This document shows, one piece after another, positions 1-11,234 of a stretch of 64,000 nucleotides of DNA. How positions within the stretch are numbered: position 1 is the stretch's first letter; each line of letters opens with the position of its first letter. The stretch lies in contig QANU01034901.1 of NCBI GenBank assembly GCA_003254905.1, forward strand, positions 110,475 to 174,474. The letters are read 5' to 3'. Made by a program: the position numbers and the translations under genes. The notes below the pieces were generated by a model. The model was given only the letters and a program-made list of their open reading frames with translations, did not search any database and had not been told where the DNA came from. Origin of the DNA: Nissolia schottii. Taxonomy: Eukaryota > Streptophyta > Magnoliopsida > Fabales > Fabaceae.

Positions 1-219
1 CTGATGTAATGATCTTCATATACCACAAAAATTTCAAATAGATTCCAACCATATCAAAATTAGATTCCAAAACTCCTCAGCAACCTAGACAAGCTTAAGA
101 ACCAATAGTTATTATTCAAAAGAAACAACACTTTGGTCATTCAGAAGATACCAATAACGTGCAAATCGCCGTAGAAGACTGACTAGGGCATGGAAACAGT
201 TAGACTTGAAAGGACAAAC

Positions 220-3200
220 CTTTGTAGTCTCAGTGGCATAACCCCATTCTGGGGAGACTGCCTTAATAGTAAATTTCTGTTTTTGTGCAACAGTCAAGCT
301 TGAATCTGCATCCAGAGGTGCTCCGATTTGGTTTTGGTCAAACAATGTTGCATAGTAGTCAGAATTAGTTTGTTGTGCCTCTACCATAGAAGAATACGGA
401 GGAAATTTGACTCCACTATCACCTTGAGGCAGTGAGAAAACAGCTGGTAACATCAATGGGGCATCAGAGTTTGAAGAAATTCCAAAATGTGCTTAAATTT
501 TTTTTTTTCAAGCTAATAAGGTGAAAGCAAACCATACAGTTTTCTGCATTACTGCTGTTGAAGTTTAGCCAATGATTGTTTTCCTGGTTTGCAATTGGTT
601 CCCTTCTTGAAGAAGATGGTGAATTTTCCTGCTTGAAGTATCAAACAATTTAAGAAATGCAGAAAAACATTTTTTAAAAAAAGTCATTCAGACATCTGAG
701 CAAACATAAATTGCAAAATCATATAAATTATATGAACCATATCCTAGCAAAACTCACTTTTGAAGCTAGCATGTGTGCATTTTTCTGTGGTAGCTTGGCC
801 GCAGTGGAGGACTTACATGATTCCGTCACCTCCGTCCAATATAAACCCTTTTCATTTCCATCAGTGTAAGCATCGTCTAGTATTACATGATAATACTTAT
901 CACCTTCACCTACAAGAAAGTACACTACATTTAGCAGCTTTTACTTTTCTCTCATCCCAGTTGAAGATGAAGAGGAGAAAACAAAGTACAATGAACTGAA
1001 TTTGACTTTAAAGTTCAGTGTACGGAAGAAAAAAAAGTTTTTGAATGGTCAAATATTATTAATAAGTAAAAAAAAGAGTTAGAACATATCCAAAACCAAA
1101 ATAACTTCCACCGTTGGCCACATGCAATCTCTCAGGACTGTAACACGCTGTTTATGTTCTCTCTCGACCATAAAAGAAGAAAACAATATTCCAATTAGAC
1201 TTTATAGGCTATCATGCATGTTTTTAAGTTTGTATTCAGATAACCTGAGTTTCTATTGGAGTAGTGCCAAATGCAAGAAACCTACTTTCGAGGCAGTGGT
1301 TAACCTGTTTTTTTTTCCTGGTTACTTTGATCACAATAAGCATCCTACGTGACTTTTAAGATTTACATGGAAACAACCAGCATATAACAATTGGGGAATT
1401 AGGTTTCCACAGAGTGAACTTGACATAGAGTGGCACCAACAAGAGGACTGGCTATAATAGCTTTGGACAACTTAATATGAAAATGTATGTTACAAATTTA
1501 ACGTAGCAATTACAGAAAACTAGCTGTGCCGGTAGAAGATGCCACAATCATCAGTTAGATAAGTAGAAGACAGATGTCTACAAGTGAACAAACACTAAAG
1601 CAAAATATACAAGTGAATAAACACTGAAGCAAAATATAGACTAAGGTCTGCTTTAAGTATGCATTCTCAACAGCTCAAGTTTTTTAAAATTACCTTGTCT
1701 TCCATTATATCCATCATAAAATAGCCCATGATCGTCTGGTCCTAGGAAAGCTGCAGATCCCTCTGGCTCGCAGGCCAACCCTTGATTTTGTTGAGGGTTT
1801 GAATCATGCGAAGTTTCAGGCTCACTGCAGAAGGGACTCATTTCTCTAAAGCTGTCCTCATTCAAACTCAACTGCTCCTCCAATCTACGCAAAGCTTGAG
1901 CAACCTGAAATTCAGTCGAAGTTCCTGATTCTGCATCCGCTCCGTCCAAGTGACCCATTCCATTGTTCCCAATGAATACATCAGAGGTAACTTCTACCGA
2001 TCCAGCACTAGAGTAACTCTGATTAGGTTCATATGAGTAACCATGCATGGATGTTGACATTGGGTTCTGAGTAGAATATGAGCTAGGGCTCAGACTAAAT
2101 GCAGGAGAGGGACCCGGTGACAATTGTGTGCCAGGTACAGAAGCGAGCTTGCCCTACAACATGTGAGTGCAAACAGTAATACGGAACTCAAAGCTGGGCT
2201 GCACAACCCTATTGTTATGCACATGGTTAATGACGATATGATCACGTAACTGCCACCCGGCAAGCCAAATATCATTCCAAAGAAGATTTTAAGTATAAAT
2301 TCACTTCAGGACTGGATCTATCAGAAAAGAAAGTTATTCCTATATAAAAGTCATAGGACATTGCAAATCTTAGGAATAATCATTGATTTCTTCTCATATC
2401 AGTTGTTATTTCACTTTAGAACTAGAAAATGAGAGAGATGAGAGAAAGAGGAATTAAAACAAAAACACAACAGTTAGGATGTGATAGTAAAGAAAAGAAA
2501 ACCAAAAATACTGAACTTAAAATGTCACCAGTCCCCAATTTTTCTTAAAGGCACACTACACACAAGCTCGAAATACTATTATTATGTTTATCCAAAATCA
2601 TGTTATGGAGACTCACCTCACTTGTTTCTCTATAATGCACAAGAACAATATGCTCATACGCCCTGGGTCATGAAACAATAGAATATCAGTGATCATGAAT
2701 AACTGCTACAATAACTTATAGACGACGTACCTCAAGAAAAGTTATGTATACTGAAGGTTAATAGTGTTTCACAGTCAATATAATTTAGTCTCGGAGGTTC
2801 ATTAAACATTTAGTTAGCTCAAGTATGAGCTTTTCCCCAAAGTCATGTTCATTTAAAGGATACAACAGGTGGTGATAAGCTTAATAACAAGATGGAAATT
2901 CAGTGATCTAATTGTTAAAGTTTACTCACGGATCCAACATCCAGTAGCTCCGCCTTTGGAAACTAGGTTTCTGCTCTCCATGTGCATAGTAACAATTTAA
3001 GGCTTCAACATTTCCAACCTAGTCATGCAAATTAGCATGATCGTTAAGATTGAGGAAATCAATATGCAGAATACCATTGCAAATACATGTTGGCCCAGAG
3101 TCACAAATATAGCAACAATAAGTGAATGACACTTCTTAAAAAAAAGCAATAGATAGATAAACCACTTATTATTTTTTCCACAAGCATTTTGTAAAGCACT

Positions 3201-3352
3201 CTAACAGTAGCGTAGAAAGTTGTGACACACCTTAAGCCGTTCATGTGCTTCTCCCACAGTTCTTCCATCTCTTTTCTTCCGCCAGTTATGACCATCTCTG
3301 CGGAAGAAACGCAGGACTCTTCTATTAAACAGAAACAGGGATCCACCTGTTA

Positions 3353-3397
<45 letters not shown>

Positions 3398-4315
3398 TAA
3401 TTGTGAACAATCAACAATTTCCAGTCATCGTCAAGAAACAAACAAGAACACAAAGGGGTGTCATTGTTTCTATCATCAACCAATTTGATAAAGAGGGCAC
3501 AGTGGTTACTGGTGGGCTGTTGCAGGGGCTCTTGGGTGAACTGGTACTTCTCATGATTCTGTAAAATGTACATTACTTCCGCAGGTTTCAGCCATCTCTT
3601 CTGAGCTTCTCGAAACAGATCATTAATATCAAATTCGTCACCTGAGACAACAACAACAATGAATAAGTCAAATGATTTAGAAGTCTTCCTATCATATTTT
3701 CCCTCTCTCTTCTCCCTTTCAATAGTGAAAGAATTTCTTGAGATGGAGGAGATACCGAAGAAAAGAGTGAGTCCTTTATCTGCATTAACAGGAAATACAG
3801 CACTACACAGTGTAACTAAGAACCTAACATGTCTTCTCTATACATCAACAATCAATTAATCCAAATCAATAGGAAGCAGAATGTGCTAGAGGGAGCAAAC
3901 TAATTGAGTAAATTAAACTCAAAACTGCAACATGTCCGTCCATCCATCCATTCACTATAAGGAATATATTACAGAGAACATACGAAAAAGGATTAGTGTG
4001 AGAATAGAAACAATTGATTCTCAATTTCTGCTAGATTCCTAATGATGGGTAAGATATTCCAAAACCTACAATCTGAATATGGTCCCCAAGTGAACGCATC
4101 TGAGAAAGTCACAGGCAAGCACGCAAAGCCCAAATTAAGTTAAAGTGACTTGATTCACATTCACCTAACTACCCAATCAAGAAGTCAAATTAAATTCATT
4201 GCACATACTCACTTTTCCAATAATAATAATAATAATAATTAAAAAAAGAAGAGACTTAATATTGCGAATTAATAGAGAAAGCAAGCATGATGAGGTATCA
4301 CTGACCAGATGGCAT
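220..4315 (-). CDS. CAMTA4: CAMTA4-type calmodulin-binding transcription activator, N-terminal half (gene continues left of base 1)
   Basis: Nuclear transcription factor family that binds CGCG-type promoter elements and couples calcium/calmodulin to stress and defence transcription. I assembled nine coding exons in phase with GT-AG borders: 4315-4306, 3641-3510, 3346-3231, 3018-2930, 2662-2617, 2153-1694, 909-758, 628-538 and 491-220 (456 codons). Residues about 5-131 are the CG-1 DNA-binding domain (RWLKPAEV, LQNHEKYQF, DGHNWRKKRDGR, VEALNCYYAHGE, SYWMLDP, IVLVHYRE). Residues 132 to about 430 are a Ser/Asp-rich linker holding ALRRLEEQLSLNEDSF, conserved in CAMTA4. The last exon ends in FTIKAVSPEWGYATETTK, the start of the IPT/TIG domain. 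The rest of IPT, the ankyrin repeats and the IQ motifs must lie left of the window. Exon 1 encodes only M-P-S-G; the alternative donor there would give a stop at once. The subfamily call rests on recalled similarity to Arabidopsis CAMTA4. Confidence 0.92.
3355..3396. repeat. (AT)n microsatellite in CAMTA intron 2
   Basis: About 20 AT units lie directly upstream of the splice acceptor of CAMTA exon 3, whose first coding base is 3346. Length variation here would change the polypyrimidine/branch-point spacing. Confidence 0.9.
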
Positions 4316-4700
4316 GGTGTAACTGAATCCGGAGAAGAACAAAAAGGGCTAAAAGTGGAGAAAGTGCAGAGAGAGCATTTTCTTGAGCTGAGAAGCTGCG
4401 TTGGTGAGTGCAGAGGTGGAATAGGAAAGGGATCAAAGAAAGAAAGAAAGAAAGAAATAGGAAAAAGAATTAGAAAGGGGAAGGAACAGAAACACAAGAT
4501 GATTGATAGGTACTTACAGTTGGGGGGAGAGTGAGTGAGTGAGTGAGTGAGTGAGTTAGTGAGATGATGCGGTACAGCTCGCCTAGATTGAGAATGAGGG
4601 AAGGAAGGAAGGAGAAGTTGAAAATTGAGATGAGAGAATTTAAAAGGCACTGTACTCTTTCTCAAACAACATGACGACCAAGACCAAGACCACCACCTAT
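4316..4700 (-). promoter_or_regulatory. CAMTA4 5' leader and proximal promoter, with short tandem repeats
   Basis: Upstream of the CAMTA start codon on the minus strand. It contains a (GAAA)n run near 4437-4456 and a (GAGT)n run near 4528-4556, reading as pyrimidine-rich (CTCA)n in the gene sense, as is common in plant 5' leaders. The transcription start cannot be fixed by eye. Confidence 0.45.
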
Positions 4701-6553
4701 AGCTGTCATTATATTATTATTATTATTAGATAAGATTTTTTTTGGGTAGTTAGTTGGTGGTGCCTCCTCTTCCTCCTTCTTCTCAGGTTCCTTTGACGCT
4801 TATTTTTCCTAAACATGCCACCAACTACCTTTTTTTTTCTTTTTTATATTTTGTAATGGTAATTTTTATCATTATACATGTTCATATTGATATTCAAAAG
4901 TTAATTTTATTGTTGTTACAGTTTAGTATGTAAGCTACTGATTGTCCATGCTATCACTAAAATGAAAGGATTTGAATTCGAGACACATGGTTAATAAAAA
5001 AATAATTATTCTTATTACTGTTAATTAATATAAATCACTTATTATAAGTTAATTCAAAAAAAAAATAGTTCATGTAAAATCAAGTTTATAAATCAAATGT
5101 GCTTAACATGGGAAGCTTTATATAAAGCTCAACACTGTGATGTGATTGTTTGTGAAATAGGCTAATTAAATGACAAAAATGGTTTTTTTCAGCATTATCA
5201 TGGTGAGCTTGATCTTTCACATATTATATGATGAGAGTATGAGTCTCAGGATGTGTGTGAGAGACCAAATATAATGATTGATGTTCAAATAGCATCGTCC
5301 ATTAAGTACGTACTGTACTGAGAATTCTTCTTCTTGACAAGACTTTGGTCAAGTTCTTTATATTCATTGCATTCATTTCTCTATTCATATAAAATCATGT
5401 GAACAACTTTTTTGAATTAAGTAATTTAAAAATAAAAAATATAACACATTTCATTATTTGATTAGATATTTTGTTAAAATAGATATATGAAAGTCGATCT
5501 ATATTTTTTCTTCATTTTTGCATATAAACTAATAAATTTTTAAAAAACTCCTTCCTGTATATTTACATCTCACATATTCATTAATTAAATAAGATTTGAG
5601 TAGAGTGTGTGATCTAACGAAAATATCATTTAATAGTAAATGTGTCTCATAGCAACTATCTATACGGACCAACTCTTCTATTAAATGCAAAAGACAATAG
5701 TGTGATTAAATAAAACAGTTGAACTCACCATCAGGATAAGCTATAATCTATTTTCCTCCTTCCCTTTGTGTTAGTTAAATAAATAATTATTAAAAAAATA
5801 GTGCGCCGAGAGAGAGGGAGAGGGGGTTAAATTGAACATAACAACCAGGGGAAGTTTAATCTGCGGTGGTTGATGTAGTTGACATTTGACACTGAATTCA
5901 TCCATATTCCACAACATGCAATTGCAAGTAGTAGTAGTAGTAGTAGCCTAGTAGGGCATATCATATCATATTAGTCATCATACCAAGCACATCATCCATG
6001 ACGAGTGGCATTAATATCTAAAGACTATAGTGCATTTTATGAGTACTAAAAGGACAAGACACAATTGCACGTAGTACACACAAAAAATAGGGCAATTAAT
6101 ACACGTGAAAAATAATGGCCAATATGAATACTATATTCATGACCATTTGTCAGTGGGTACTATTATTCATATGATAAATACGTAGCATTGCTGCCCTACC
6201 TTGTTTACCGTTTACCACGTTCAAGAATGTTCAACTAGAGAAAAGTCAAATTACAACTTGCTCAAAATGTCTAACGAACAAAACAAAGAAAGGGGGAAAT
6301 TCTTGCACAATTGATCTAAAGATATAATATTTTCATATAAAAAAAATATCTCTATTGTTAAGTTTCTTATAAGTAATATATTTGATCATGTGAAACAAAA
6401 TTCTTAAAATAAAGCAGATGATTCTCACTGCAACTATTTCATAATAATTAAAATAAATGTTCATGTCTGAACAGATATTCATATCCGCATGTGCAGGAAG
6501 ACACTAGGGTGTAGATTTTTTCAAATGCCGAGCAACTATATTTTATATTTTAT
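4701..6553. other. AT-rich intergenic region
   Basis: No gene recognised. It holds short ATT and TAG microsatellites (near 4710-4730 and 5930-5946) and otherwise unstructured AT-rich sequence between the CAMTA4 promoter and the first MITE. Confidence 0.6.
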
Positions 6554-6781
6554 GAGTCCTGCTACACGTACACCAAAAAATATACATCATACATACACCC
6601 TATACTTATATACATAAAAGTTTGTGTTTTAATGCATGTAATGCTTGTGCACTTAATTAAGTATAATTGAGAATACCATCTATAAGTTTGTAATGTTTGT
6701 GCACTCATGAGAATAAAATTTGTGCATTATTAATGGTGTATGTATGAGTATATAAAATTGAGTGTACATGTAGCATTTTTT
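6554..6781 (+). mobile_element. MITE, copy 1 of a four-copy Mutator-like family
   Basis: About 228 bp. It starts GAGTCCTGCTACACGTACAC and ends GTACATGTAGCATTTTTT, giving imperfect terminal inverted repeats. Internally it carries the family's TTTGTGCAC words. It matches copies at 50912-51130 (same strand) and 25774-25999 and 52048-52274 (opposite strand). Flanking target duplications are ambiguous here because both flanks are AT-rich. Confidence 0.8.
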
Positions 6782-7485
6782 ATTTTTTTATTACAATATT
6801 ATTGACCAAACTTTTAAAGCCAAAACCGTGTGCTGGATTGGTGGAGTTGATAGAGGTATTTAAGATATTTTAAATTTTAGTTTTTAATGTGTTAAATCGT
6901 AAATGCATTGAAAACAATTCAAACTTTGTAACTGACTTCTTGAACAAGTGTCCCTAGCTCTCCTTAACACAAAGATCAACAGAGGTGCCACCTAAGTAAC
7001 TGCTTATTGGCGTCAACTTATATGTATAATGGTGAATGGAGTTTGTTAGTTGATTCGACTTTATATATGGGCTTATTGGCCTATCTTATAACTTGTGGGC
7101 TATGGCGGGTGGTAATAGACCACATAGCCCAAGTATTATATATTTTTTTTTAATAAAGTTAACAATAGGGCTTGACAAAAGAAAAAGTTAACAATAAGCG
7201 ATTTTTTTGTGAAAATAAAGGGTAATTGATTCTTATTATTATTGACAAAAGAACATAATGATTGAGGTCCTATATTCAAACCTTGTTGAGGTTAATGGTA
7301 TAGAGCCCAAAAAGAAAAAAAAAAGGTTGAGAGAGTGAAGAGAAAACTAAAATTGAAAATTTACTATCTGACGATATGATGAGATAATACCATTAAAGGG
7401 AAGTCTTATATAAGCTTATGAGAATCACTACCCCGATTAATCAAACTATATTCTAATAAACCTCATCAAATATGTAATTTCTGAA
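6782..7485. other. Intergenic, no gene seen
   Basis: AT-rich spacer between MITE copy 1 and the larger related element. No coding potential or RNA gene recognised. Confidence 0.55.
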
Positions 7486-8299
7486 ATAAATAAACAGTCA
7501 TGCTATACGTACACTAACAAACCATACAACATACATACATCCATATTATACTACAATGGGCCCCTCAAAATAACCATTCGCTAACCTCTCTCTCCCATTC
7601 TCACTTACAAGCGCGTCCCACACACGCAAATCCTTCAAACTTCTTCTTCTTGCCTCAGAAATAAGGATTGCACCACAATAAAGTCTCGCCCCTCTGTTCG
7701 AACTCTTATCCCTCTCATCAGCTCTGTTTGATCTTTTCGCCCCTCTCTTCGATCTCTCTTCATTCCCGTCTCTCTTCTGCAAATACATCGTGCTCACTAC
7801 ACAATTATGTAGCAGCAATCTCAAAGAAACAAACTCTGGTAATTGCATCAAAGCTGAGTTCACCTTTTATGCTTTTGAATTGAATTTGTTGATAAATGTA
7901 TATCTGAATAAGTTTAGTGGAACATAAAGCATTGTGTAAAAAGTTGTGAACTACATCAATGTTGTAAAAGGCACTTAATGTTTGTGCACATCGTGTTCTA
8001 ATGTTTGTACATAACGTCGTATAATGTTTGTGCACCATGATCAGATATCATATTCTGCACTATTATTTTATTATGCATTAAATAATATGCATATATGTAA
8101 AGTCTATGAATTATAATGTATATAAGTGTTAGTAAAATCTTTTGAATTAAATTGGTGATGCTAACTGTTCATTGTTGCAGAAAATGGCTCCTCCACATCA
8201 CTCGAAGGGGCATCTGTTGCTAGACAAGCCTGCAAATATGCTTCACACAAACTACCACGAGTTCAAAGTTTGTGCACGGTGTCATGTAAAGTTTGTATA

Positions 8300-8540
8300 C
8301 CTGTTGTTATAAAGTTTGTGCATCGTCTGGACAACCACTACTACTCACGCATGTCCATGGACTTCCACACCAACAAGAATGTGTTGTTGTTATGGAAGAA
8401 GCACGTACTGAATTTGATGAAAAGTTTGTGCATCGTCTGGACAACCACTACCACTCACGCATGACCATGGACTTCCACACCAACAAGAAGGTGTCGTTGT
8501 TATGGAAGAAGCGCATACTAAAGTTGTTATGGAATAAGCA
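8300..8540. repeat. Two-unit tandem duplication of about 110 bp inside the 2.7-kb element
   Basis: The segment beginning AAAGTTTGTGCATCGTCTGG (about 8312) recurs at about 8421 and runs through GACTTCCACACCAACAAGAA in both units with few differences. The open frames across it are short and overlap in two frames, so I do not call a protein. Confidence 0.8.
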
Positions 8541-8739
8541 CATATTGAAGTTGATGTAACTTACGATAATGATGTGCAAACCAGTTATGGTTTTTGGTTT
8601 AGGGTTTAGGTTTTATGCAACTTGGTTTATCTAAACTAATTGTTATAGAATTTGTCCGTTAAATTTGAGTAAAATGTCCATGAAAGATCCTACGAAGTAA
8701 TCCTTGTGAACTTAGTTATGTTTGAGTAAAATCACGGTT

Positions 8740-9745
8740 CTGCAAAAGTAATCAATGTTTGTGCACGAGGTCATATAATGTTTGTGCACATCATCATATA
8801 ATGTTGGTGCACTACTGACATCATAATCTACAAAAGCCACCCACGTCATATAATATGCACTAAAATCACATTTCTGTAACTCAAAGGGCTTAATGTTTGT
8901 GCCTACGGTCATATAAAGTTTGTGCACATCGTCGTATAATGTTTGTGCATCAAAATCTGATATCATAACCTGCAAAGATACTTAACTGTACATTAAATAA
9001 AATGCATATATCTAATGTTTATGCATTAGAATGAATGAAAGTGTGTGTACACATGTATGTGAACTAATTTTATAAAGTTTGTCAACTAAAAATGTATAAA
9101 GATTGTGAACTTATTTATGTTTGAATAAAATCACATTGTTGTAACACAAAGGACTTAATGTTTGTGCCTACAGTCATATAAAGTTCGTGCACATCGTCGT
9201 AAAATGTTTGTGCACCAAAATCTGATATCATAATCTGCAAAAATACTTAACTATACATTAAGTAAATTGCATATATGTACAGTTTATGCATTAGAATGTA
9301 TAAAAGTGTGTGTACACATGTATGTGAACTATTTTTTATAAAGATTGTCCACGTCATATAATAGCACTAAAATCACATTGCTGTAACGCAAAGGGCTTAA
9401 TGTTTGAGCCTATGGTCATATCAAGTTTGTGCACATCGTCGTATAATGTTTGTGCACCAAAATCTGATATCATGACCTGCAAAAATGCTTAACTGTACAT
9501 TAAGTAAAATGCATATATCTAAAGTTTATGCATTGAAATGTGTAAAAGTGTGTGTACACATGTATGCGAACTAATTTTTATAAAGATTGTCCATTAAAAA
9601 TGTATAAAGATTGAGAACTTATTTATGTTTGAATAAAATCACAGTGCTGTAAAACACGTACTTAATGTTTGTGCATACGGCCATATAAAGTTTGTGCACA
9701 TCGTCGTATAATGTTTGTGCACCAAAATCTGATATCGTAACCTGC
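8740..9745. repeat. Degenerate tandem array, period about 240-267 bp, built on TTTGTGCAC words
   Basis: CACATCGTCGTATAATGTTT or close variants occur near 8925, 9190, 9430 and 9697, each followed by an ATCTGATATC and CTGCAAAA block and a GTGTGTGTACACATGTATG block. A diverged earlier unit is near 7,985. AATGTTTGTGCAC recurs many times. Confidence 0.85.
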
Positions 9746-10181
9746 AAAATTACTTTGGGCACTCCATTCAGATATCATATTCTGTAACATAGACCCTCAC
9801 CACCATTGTTAAATATAGATCTCATCTATTTTAAAAAGAAGCTAACATTTTATGATCTTAATTCAATTTTAATCAAATTTGACATGATAATATGATGAAG
9901 ATAAGGAGGATCAGAATGATGGTGATGATGAGAGGATGAGAGGATTAGAGGATGGGAGGATGCAAGAATGACGAGGATGACAATGATGAACATAACAGAA
10001 CAATGATGAGAGGTTGAAGAAGATGAGTGAAAACAATTATGAGACTGAATTCGGGATTGGGAGCGCGCGTTGTGTATAATTAAACGTTATACGTATATTC
10101 ATCATTAATTACGTATAAACGAGGGGTGTATATACAGGTGTATGCTTTATGGGTGTACATGGAGCATTTCTGATAAATAAA

Positions 10182-10906
10182 TATATATACACACAGACAT
10201 ACACCCCTCTAAATGAATTTGAAGATGTGGTAAAAGGACGTCACTAGTTAGAGATTTAGATTAACACAAAGAATGGATGGTATAAGTTGTGGCAACTTGA
10301 TTTGCAAAAAACACCACATATATCACGGTGATTTGGCAAGGTCCAGAAAATGCACATGCACATGCACATGGATCTGTAACTAGTTCACATCGGGCGATAG
10401 GCCCAATAACCCAATTAGTCTAATTGGAAGAGTCTAGAATATTATAAATAGAGGTTATAACTTGTAAAGATGATATGAAAATTGTTATTGTGTTTAATCC
10501 TATCTCTTTCTATAGGATTTTCTCTCTTCTCTCATAGACCATCTTATTCCTTAGGAGATTTTCTATTACTATCTCTATCCTTTATTTGTAAGTTCTTCTA
10601 TAAATTAGAGAAAATATACAAAAAAAAATATAGCATTTCTCTCCATAATTCAGCTTATTACAAATTCATTTCGTTATAGCATCCTATCCTAGTAGAAACA
10701 ATGGAGTTGCCTTGGAGAAGAAGACGAGGTGATCAGAATCCAAATTCCTTGCTTCCATATGAAATAATAATGGGTGGGAAGCAGTAGAAGCACCCAGTGG
10801 CAATAAAACACACCAAGCAAGTTATTCTTAATCCAAATCCAAGTCCAAGCTCAAGCAAGCATAGGTCACATGCCTCCTCCCACACCGGTAAATATTAATC
10901 CTCACA
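10182..10906. other. Intergenic spacer with a promoter-like TATAAATA segment
   Basis: No gene recognised. A TATAAATAGAGG motif near 10443 followed by pyrimidine-rich sequence resembles a plant promoter or an LTR leader, but I could not define element ends. Confidence 0.35.
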
Positions 10907-10936
10907 TTAATTAATTAATTAATTAATTAATTAATT
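10907..10936. repeat. (TTAA)n microsatellite in the promoter of the first DUF3339 gene
   Basis: A run of TTAA units ends about 35 bp upstream of the TATA box at 10971. Confidence 0.85.
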
Positions 10937-10970
10937 CACACACTTGTACTACTACAGTCCTAACATAATG

Positions 10971-10978
10971 TATATAAA
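10971..10978 (+). promoter_or_regulatory. TATA box of the first DUF3339 gene
   Basis: TATATAAA lies 54 bp upstream of the ATG at 11025, implying a very short 5' leader if used. Confidence 0.55.
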
Positions 10979-11024
10979 TTCCCCACAAGCCTTTCATCTT
11001 GGAGCACACAGACTCTCGATCATC

Positions 11025-11234
11025 ATGTCGGACTGGGGCCCAGTGTTTGTGGCGTTGGTGCTGTTCATTCTGTTAACGCCGGGGCTGCTGTTTCAGCTGC
11101 CAGGGAGGACAAGGTGCGTGGAGTTTGGAACGTTTCACACAAGTGGCGCCGCCATTGTCATCCACACCCTCCTCTACTTTGCCCTCATCTGCGTCTTCTT
11201 GCTCGCCGTCAGGGTCCACCTGTACCTTGGCTAG
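11025..11234 (+). CDS. DUF3339 family small membrane protein, copy 1
   Basis: Single-exon gene of 69 residues. It begins MSDWGPVFVALVLFILLTPG, then LLFQLPGRTRCVEFGTFHTS and ends in VHLYLG. The family signature is MxDWGPV, followed by a hydrophobic helix (about residues 6-25), a short polar loop with FQLPG and VEFG, and a second hydrophobic helix (about 44-65). It is a predicted two-pass membrane protein of unknown biochemical role, known only from plants as far as I recall. The frame is open further upstream, but the family starts at MSDWGP, so I chose 11025. A paralogue lies 2.3 kb downstream on the same strand. Confidence 0.9.
   Translation: MSDWGPVFVALVLFILLTPGLLFQLPGRTRCVEFGTFHTSGAAIVIHTLLYFALICVFLLAVRVHLYLG

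Larger units (their letters stand above)
7495..10172 (+). mobile_element. 2.7-kb non-autonomous Mutator-like DNA transposon, related to the MITE family
   Basis: Ends are CAGTCATGCTATACGTACAC on the left and, read inward from the right, CAGAAATGCTCCATGTACAC (about 15 of 20 positions agree). It is flanked by an exact 9-bp direct repeat, ATAAATAAA, at 7486-7494 and 10173-10181, as Mutator-like elements make on insertion. The TGCTAYACGTACAC end is shared with the MITEs. Inside are a pyrimidine-rich leader (about 7,590-7,800), a possible intron end before AAAATGGCTCCTCC near 8183, a tandem duplication of about 110 bp (8,300-8,540) and a long TTTGTGCAC-rich array. I see no transposase, so it presumably moved with help from another copy. 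The low complexity of the duplicated 9-mer is a caveat. Confidence 0.7.

Noticed and set aside
4177-4665. 162-codon minus-strand frame at the CAMTA 5' end
   Set aside because: Low-complexity translation of the pyrimidine-rich leader; the CAMTA start at 4315 in another frame joins the CG-1 exons in phase.
8270-8559. Two overlapping plus-strand frames across the 110-bp duplication
   Set aside because: The frames exist because the repeat unit lacks stops, they overlap out of phase, and neither resembles a known domain.
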